The translations under genes and the position numbers were made by a program. This document shows, piece after piece, positions 19,499 through 23,763 of a DNA stretch of 23,763 nt (position 1 is its first letter; each line of letters starts with the position of its first letter). This stretch comes from a virus. The stretch lies in IMG/VR virus record IMGVR_UViG_3300034374_007273, positions 1 to 23,763 of that record; one strand, 5' to 3'. The notes under the pieces are model-generated. The model had not been told where the DNA came from. It did no database searches and saw only the letters and a list, made by a program, of their open reading frames with translations.

Positions 19499-19813
19499 AT
19501 GTTAGAAAAAATGTTTAAATTACACACATTTAATATTGATAAAAAATGGTTGGATTTAATTAAATCAGGTGAAAAGAAATCTGAAATAAGAAGATATTAT
19601 TTACCATTAGAGGGTAAAAAAGTAGGTTTAATTAATAATGAAACTGATAAAGTAGAATTAATTATAACTATTGGTATAATATTAGATTTAACAGTTTTAG
19701 AAGAAGAAGATTTAGATCTTATTTTAGAAGAAGCTCAAATTGATGAAAAGTTTAGGAAATATTATCCTTGTAATTATTTATATACAATTAAACAAGTTGA
19801 AACAGTACATTAA
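19499..19813 (+). CDS. ASCH-domain-like small protein
   Basis: The product of 104 residues opens with HTFNIDKKWLDLIKSGEKKS then EIRRYYLPLEGKKVGLIN, which fits the start of the ASCH (PUA-like) fold: a helix, G-x-K-x-x-E-x-R, then strands with a conserved Gly. The rest has an acidic loop (EEEDLDLILEEAQ) and a closing strand YPCNYLYTIKQVE. ASCH proteins bind RNA or modified nucleosides; some are N4-acetylcytidine amidohydrolases. The target here is unknown. It follows a promoter directly and its stop overlaps the next ATG by one base. Confidence 0.6.
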   Translation: MLEKMFKLHTFNIDKKWLDLIKSGEKKSEIRRYYLPLEGKKVGLINNETDKVELIITIGIILDLTVLEEEDLDLILEEAQIDEKFRKYYPCNYLYTIKQVETVH

Positions 19814-20061
19814 TGAAAACAATTATATTAATATTGTGGTTAACAACAGGTCAAAAAACAGAAGTTCCTGTTAAAGTAAATATAGGTGAATTTTGTCAAG
19901 ATGCTTATATTAAAACTGTTATTTGGAAAGATAATCCAAATTATAAACAAGGAAATTATGAAATATGGGGATATTATACTTATAATAATAAACCTATATT
20001 TGCTTATACTTGTATGGAAACAGATAAAAAAACTTATTTTTATTATAATAAAGGAGAATAA
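19813..20061 (+). CDS. Small secreted-type protein, hypothetical
   Basis: The start (MKTIILILWLTTGQKTEV) is a short hydrophobic signal-like stretch. The remaining residues are Tyr/Asn-rich with two Cys (EFCQDAYIK and FAYTCMETD), the likely pair for one disulfide. The layout parallels the 72-aa protein at 1976-2194. The start overlaps the ASCH gene stop (TAATG). A second frame in the same region (19886-20089) looks like a shadow. Function unknown. Confidence 0.6.
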   Translation: MKTIILILWLTTGQKTEVPVKVNIGEFCQDAYIKTVIWKDNPNYKQGNYEIWGYYTYNNKPIFAYTCMETDKKTYFYYNKGE

Positions 20062-20063
20062 AT

Positions 20064-20612
20064 ATGATTATAGGTGTTGCAGGTTATAAAGGTGCAGGAA
20101 AAGATACAGTAGCAAATGTATTACAAACAAGTTTTGGATTTGAAAAAATGTCTTTTGCACAACCTATTAAAGATCTTATACATTATACATTTGGTATTGA
20201 TAAAGCAATATTATCTGGTGATAATGGTGAAAGAATATTTAGAGAAGAGCCTATGCCTGATTGGTTTTATTTATCTCCAAGAGATATGATGCAAAAAATT
20301 GGTATGGCTTTTAGAGATGAATTACACAAAGATATTTGGGTAAAAATCATGGAAAAAGATATTAAAAACACAAAAAAGAATATTGTTATACCTGATGTTA
20401 GATTTAAAAATGAATTAGATATGATAAATAAATATGGTTTTTGTGTAGGTGTTCATAGGCCAGGATATAATGGTGATGATCATAGATCTGAACACGGTTT
20501 AGATAATGTTGAATTTTCTAAGGTTTTTGAAAATGATAGTTCACAAGAAATGCTTTATGCAAAAGTTTATAATTACTTTAAGGATAAATTAAAATATGAA
20601 AATAATATATGA
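20064..20612 (+). CDS. Deoxynucleoside monophosphate kinase (T4 gp1-like)
   Basis: The enzyme phosphorylates dNMPs to dNDPs, probably to recycle degraded host DNA. The 182-residue protein starts MIIGVAGYKGAGKDT, a P-loop at residues 7-15, followed by FGFEKMSFAQPIKDLIHYTF and the lid-type segment SPRDMMQKIGMAFRDELHKD. IPDVRFKNELDMI is typical of phage dNMP kinases. GGAG precedes the ATG. It overlaps the DNA polymerase gene by 17 nt. With nrdAB in the other block it completes a nucleotide-supply route. Confidence 0.85.
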   Translation: MIIGVAGYKGAGKDTVANVLQTSFGFEKMSFAQPIKDLIHYTFGIDKAILSGDNGERIFREEPMPDWFYLSPRDMMQKIGMAFRDELHKDIWVKIMEKDIKNTKKNIVIPDVRFKNELDMINKYGFCVGVHRPGYNGDDHRSEHGLDNVEFSKVFENDSSQEMLYAKVYNYFKDKLKYENNI

Positions 20613-22416
20613 TATCGAAACAAACGGTTTAATAGATACAGTTAGTAATATTTGGATAGCTGTTACTAAAAATATAGAGACAAATGAAATAGTAACATTT
20701 AGCGATTATGATCCAGATAGCAAACCGTTAAATGAATTGATACCATATTTAAATAAAGCAGAAGTTATTATAGGTCATAATATTATTGCTTATGATAATG
20801 TTGTATTACATAAATTATTAAATTGGAAACCCAGTAATATTAAATTTATAGATACAATGTTATTATCTCAAATGAATAATTATAGAAGAGAAGGAAAGCA
20901 TTCATTAGGTAATTTTGGTAAAATATTAAATGATGCTAAAGGAGATTTTAAAGAGTTTGATAAATATTCAAAAGAGATGAAAGAATATGCTATTCAAGAT
21001 GTTAATTTAAATCACAAAGTTTATAATTATGTGGTTAAAGAAGCACATGAATTAATAGCAAATAGACCAACTTATAAAAGAGCATTACAAACAGAACATG
21101 CTATTGCTGAATTATGTTCTGAACAAGTTAAAAATAAATGGAAGTTTAATTTACCATTAGCTAAAAAGCATTATGAGTATTTAACTGCTGAAATGAAAAA
21201 AATTGAAGACAAAGTTAATCCAACTTTAAAGCCAAGAAAAGTTATGATTGATAAAGAGCCTAAAACAGCTAAATATCTTCAAAATGGAAATTTTAGTGCA
21301 GTAACATGTAGAATGTTATCTCAATTTTTAGGAGAAGAAATACAACCTAATGATACCCATAAATGGAACAGTAATGATACATTTCAAAGATATGAAATGA
21401 TACCAGCTGATCTTGGTAATATGGAACAAGTCAGAGGTATGTTATTGGACAGTGGTTGGAAACCTACTCAATTTACACCAAAAGGTGAACCAAAAATAAC
21501 TGAAGATAGTATTCATACTATTCAAGGCGATTTAGGAAAAGAAATATTACATTATTATAGTTTAAGATCTAGACATTCAGTTTTAAAAGGCTGGATTGAA
21601 TTAGCTGAAGAAAATAATGGACGTGTTTATGTGGAAGCATTTAATGTAGGAACACCAACATTTAGACAAAGACATTCTAAAATAGTAAATGTACCTAATG
21701 TTAATTCATTTTTTGGAAAAGAAATGAGAGAATTATTTGTAGCTGATGATGGTAAAGTTATGGTTGGCTGTGATAGTGCAGGTAATCAAATTAGAGCTTT
21801 ATGTCATTATTTAAATAATAAAGATATAAATGAACATGTTTTAAATGGTGATATACACCAAAGAACAGCAGATATTGTAGGTGTTAGCAGACAATTAGCT
21901 AAAAGTTTATTATATGCTACAATTTTTGGTGCTGGTTTTGCTAAATTAGGCAAAATGGTAAATGGAATTGAAGATTTAGAAAAGGGTAAAGAAGTTAAAA
22001 ATAAATTATATGTTGCCTTTCCTGGATTAAAAGAATTAAATAATAGATTAAATAAATTTTTTTATACAACACAAAATAAAGATGGTATGGGTTTTATTCC
22101 AGCATTAGATGGAAGAAAAATATATGCCGAGTCTTCATTTAAATTATTAAATTATTTATTACAAGCATATGAAGCAATTACAGTTAAATCAGCTGTTGTT
22201 AATGCTTTTAAAATGTTTAAAGAAGAAAAATTAGATGTTGATATGCTTGGTTTAATTCATGATGAAGTTCAAGTTCAAACTAAACCAGAAAACACAAAAA
22301 GGGTAAAAGAGATATTATCTTATTCATTTGGAGATTTTATTACTAAGGAATTAGATTTAAATATTCAAATGGCAGGAGATGCGAAAGAAGGGAATAATTG
22401 GTATGAAACCCACTAA
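20596..22416 (+). CDS. Family A DNA polymerase with 3'-5' exonuclease (T7 gp5-like)
   Basis: This is the replicative polymerase, 606 residues. The exonuclease is intact: Asp6/Glu8 (YDIETNG), Asn62/Asp67 (IIGHNIIAYDN) and Tyr131/Asp135 (YAIQDVN). Polymerase motif A is VGCDSAGNQIRAL with Asp393; the usual Glu at +5 (T7 E480) is Gln398. Motif B is Arg432-x3-Lys436-x3-Tyr440-x3-Phe444 (RQLAKSLLYATIFGAG), so the position equal to E. coli F762/T7 Y526 is Tyr, and the Y766 equivalent is Phe. Motif C is HDE at 555-557. It is about 100 residues shorter than T7 gp5. No separate thioredoxin-binding insert is evident. It overlaps the dNMP kinase and exonuclease genes. Confidence 0.95.
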   Translation: MKIIYDIETNGLIDTVSNIWIAVTKNIETNEIVTFSDYDPDSKPLNELIPYLNKAEVIIGHNIIAYDNVVLHKLLNWKPSNIKFIDTMLLSQMNNYRREGKHSLGNFGKILNDAKGDFKEFDKYSKEMKEYAIQDVNLNHKVYNYVVKEAHELIANRPTYKRALQTEHAIAELCSEQVKNKWKFNLPLAKKHYEYLTAEMKKIEDKVNPTLKPRKVMIDKEPKTAKYLQNGNFSAVTCRMLSQFLGEEIQPNDTHKWNSNDTFQRYEMIPADLGNMEQVRGMLLDSGWKPTQFTPKGEPKITEDSIHTIQGDLGKEILHYYSLRSRHSVLKGWIELAEENNGRVYVEAFNVGTPTFRQRHSKIVNVPNVNSFFGKEMRELFVADDGKVMVGCDSAGNQIRALCHYLNNKDINEHVLNGDIHQRTADIVGVSRQLAKSLLYATIFGAGFAKLGKMVNGIEDLEKGKEVKNKLYVAFPGLKELNNRLNKFFYTTQNKDGMGFIPALDGRKIYAESSFKLLNYLLQAYEAITVKSAVVNAFKMFKEEKLDVDMLGLIHDEVQVQTKPENTKRVKEILSYSFGDFITKELDLNIQMAGDAKEGNNWYETH

Positions 22417-23140
22417 TAAAATAATTGGTATTGTTGATGGTGATGTATTGGTATACAGAGCTTGTAATAAAGCCATAAAGGATAATTTAGATGTAAGAAA
22501 AACATTTGATGATATATATGAAGAAGTAAAAATGAATACCGCTTGTGATGAATATAGTTTACATATTTCAGGTGGTGGTAATTTTAGAAAAGAAATAGAA
22601 CAAACATTTTTAAAATATAAAGGTAAAAGAAGAGATAAACCTGATAATTATTTAGAATGTAGAGATTATGTTGCTAAAAAATATAAACCTATTATGGTTC
22701 CAAATTATGAGGCTGATGATACGGCATCTGTTGAAGCATTTAAATATATAAAAAATGGTCAATTATATATGCTTATAACATTGGATAAGGATTGGAAAAC
22801 TATAGGTGGTTTATTTTATAATTTATTACACAATAATTTATCTGCTGTATCTAAAATTGAAGGTATAGAATTTTTTCATGAACAGTTATTAACAGGTGAT
22901 GCTGTTGATAATATACCTGGTATTGAAGGAATAGGTCCGGTAAAAGCTAAAAAAATATTAAAAGATAAAAATTTAATAGATCAATTTGAAGCCGTAATTA
23001 AAGCATATAAAAAACATTATCCAGAAGATTTTTTATCAAGGTTAAATGTAATGGGCACAATGTTATACCTTATTAAGGATTTTAATGATCATTCAAAATG
23101 GTCAATAGAATACTGGAAGGAATATTTAAATGGCATTTAA
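22403..23140 (+). CDS. 5'-3' exonuclease, T7 gp6/FEN-like
   Basis: This nuclease removes RNA primers and degrades host DNA. With the ATG at 22403 (GAAGGGA about 10 nt upstream) it has 245 residues. Metal-binding acids are visible: Asp12/Asp14 (IVDGDVLVYRA), Glu103/Asp105/Asp106 (NYEADD), Asp128/Asp130 (ITLDKDWKT), and Asp166/Asp169 (GDAVDNIPG) followed by the helix-three-turn-helix GIEGIGPVKAKKIL. It overlaps the polymerase gene by 14 nt and the HNH gene by 11 nt. An alternative ATG at 22379 would add eight residues but sits directly on its ribosome site. Confidence 0.9.
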   Translation: MKPTNKIIGIVDGDVLVYRACNKAIKDNLDVRKTFDDIYEEVKMNTACDEYSLHISGGGNFRKEIEQTFLKYKGKRRDKPDNYLECRDYVAKKYKPIMVPNYEADDTASVEAFKYIKNGQLYMLITLDKDWKTIGGLFYNLLHNNLSAVSKIEGIEFFHEQLLTGDAVDNIPGIEGIGPVKAKKILKDKNLIDQFEAVIKAYKKHYPEDFLSRLNVMGTMLYLIKDFNDHSKWSIEYWKEYLNGI

Positions 23141-23507
23141 TCAGAAAAAATATAATGGATCTATTAGGGGTATAGCTGTTACTTCTTGTAAAGCTTCAAA
23201 AAGAAGAGCAAGGATTAAAAAATTACCTTTTAATTTATCATCGGATTATTTAGAAAAAATATTTCCTAAAGATTGTATTTGTCCTATTCTTGGATATAAA
23301 ATGAAGGTGTCTAATGTTTCATTAGGCAAATTAAGTCCAACATTAGATAGAATTAATCCAAGATTAGGATATGTAAAAGGAAATGTTGAATTTGTTTCCA
23401 ATATAGCAAACTGTATGATGACTTCTGCCAATGGCCGAGATATTAAAAAGTTTGTTAAATGGGCAACAAAAAGATATAAAATAACAAGAGAGGAACTTTA
23501 TGGGTAA
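23130..23507 (+). CDS. HNH-type endonuclease
   Basis: The product has 125 residues. The C-terminal half has the recognisable order CICPILGYKM, then SPTLDRINPRLGYVKGNVEF and VSNIANCMM, like phage HNH proteins in which CPxxG is followed by LDRID..kGY..gNv..v...aN. The N-terminus is basic (TSCKASKRRARIKKLPFNLS). It lies between the exonuclease and primase genes with overlaps on both sides, so it is a regular member of the module. No separate gp3-like Holliday-junction resolvase is visible, so it may take that job; a homing nuclease is the alternative. Confidence 0.75.
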   Translation: MAFNQKKYNGSIRGIAVTSCKASKRRARIKKLPFNLSSDYLEKIFPKDCICPILGYKMKVSNVSLGKLSPTLDRINPRLGYVKGNVEFVSNIANCMMTSANGRDIKKFVKWATKRYKITREELYG

Positions 23508-23763
23508 AAACACATCATTTATAAAACACACAAATTGTGAAAGTTGTGGTTCATCAGATGCCAATGCGGTATATTCTGATGGATCTGCATATTGCTTTAG
23601 TTGTAGAAAAAATACAGCGGCAGGTACACAAGATACAAATATTGAATTTAATGTAGTACAATCACAATTAACTTTGGATGAAATTGAACAACTTCCTGTA
23701 GAATCATTTAGAGGTATATCCAAAAAAGTTTTATATAATGCTGGTGTTAAAGTTGAATATGAT
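23500..23763 (+). CDS. Primase-helicase (T7 gp4-like), 5' part, cut by window edge
   Basis: Only the first 88 codons are present. They hold the zinc-binding domain of the primase: Cys13/Cys16 (TNCESCGSSDANAVYSDG) and Cys32/Cys35 (YCFSCRK), closely matching T7 gp4 (CDNCGSSDGNS, then FCYVCEK). A linker follows and FRGISKKVLYNAGV, as in T7 (RGISKETCQKAG). The start has AGAGGAA 6 nt upstream and overlaps the HNH gene by 8 nt. The helicase half should follow outside the window. Confidence 0.9.
   Translation, partial: MGKNTSFIKHTNCESCGSSDANAVYSDGSAYCFSCRKNTAAGTQDTNIEFNVVQSQLTLDEIEQLPVESFRGISKKVLYNAGVKVEYD

Noticed and set aside
19886-20089. Second plus-strand frame across the secreted-type gene
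   Set aside because: Its product is a monotonous Ile/Lys run, it overlaps the better-supported frame and enters the dNMP kinase start.
23246-23723. Minus-strand frames at the right end
   Set aside because: They are antisense to the HNH and primase genes, both of which show family motifs.
1-23763. Lysogeny genes or insertion sequences
   Set aside because: No integrase, excisionase, repressor or transposase motif was found in any frame I could read.

Overview
The window is an A+T-rich genome segment of a lytic-type tailed phage. Transcription and replication genes are T7-like: a single-subunit RNA polymerase, a gp2.5-like ssDNA-binding protein, a family A DNA polymerase with proofreading, a gp6-like 5'-3' exonuclease and the start of a gp4-like primase-helicase. 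The head and packaging genes are of another kind: a DUF4055-type portal and an SPP1 gp7/Mu F-like head protein. A class I ribonucleotide reductase, a dNMP kinase, a phage bS21 ribosomal protein and the low G+C suggest a marine phage, perhaps of a SAR11-like or similar AT-rich host. The host assignment is inference. No integrase, repressor, tRNA or CRISPR array was seen.

There are three transcription blocks. (1) A late block on the minus strand runs leftward from about 10.4 kb to the left edge: small terminase, GIY-YIG-like protein, T4-type lysozyme, large terminase, a 430-nt G+C-rich non-coding stretch, portal, a cluster of tiny membrane proteins, nrdA, nrdB, several tiny basic proteins, the head morphogenesis protein, and the first codons of a probable scaffold-position gene. 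(2) A second minus block runs from 18.0 kb to 10.7 kb: several unknown small proteins, a CxxC/DHGF zinc-type protein, an ABC-ATPase/GNAT fusion, the phage RNA polymerase, a tiny membrane protein and bS21. (3) A plus block runs from 18.7 kb to the right edge: an 8-Cys protein, SSB, ASCH-like protein, dNMP kinase, DNA polymerase, exonuclease, HNH nuclease and primase.

Six copies of the 15-mer TCTAT[AC or GT]CTTACAGA lie only between or ahead of blocks, and each points in the direction of the genes it precedes. I read them as promoters for the phage RNA polymerase. They fall into two classes, AC and GT, with three copies each. Two of them form a divergent back-to-back pair at 18480-18524 between blocks 2 and 3.

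The most unusual items are the structured non-coding DNA and bS21. The non-coding items are a pseudoknot-capable 430-nt region between terL and the portal gene, an attenuator-like element at 18118-18276, and a 27-bp hairpin whose loop carries an anti-Shine-Dalgarno sequence just ahead of the replication block. The bS21 reading frame has no ATG, GTG or TTG start. Gene packing is very tight: many stop/start overlaps of 1-4 nt (TAATG, ATGA) imply translational coupling, and at least a dozen genes are under 65 codons.
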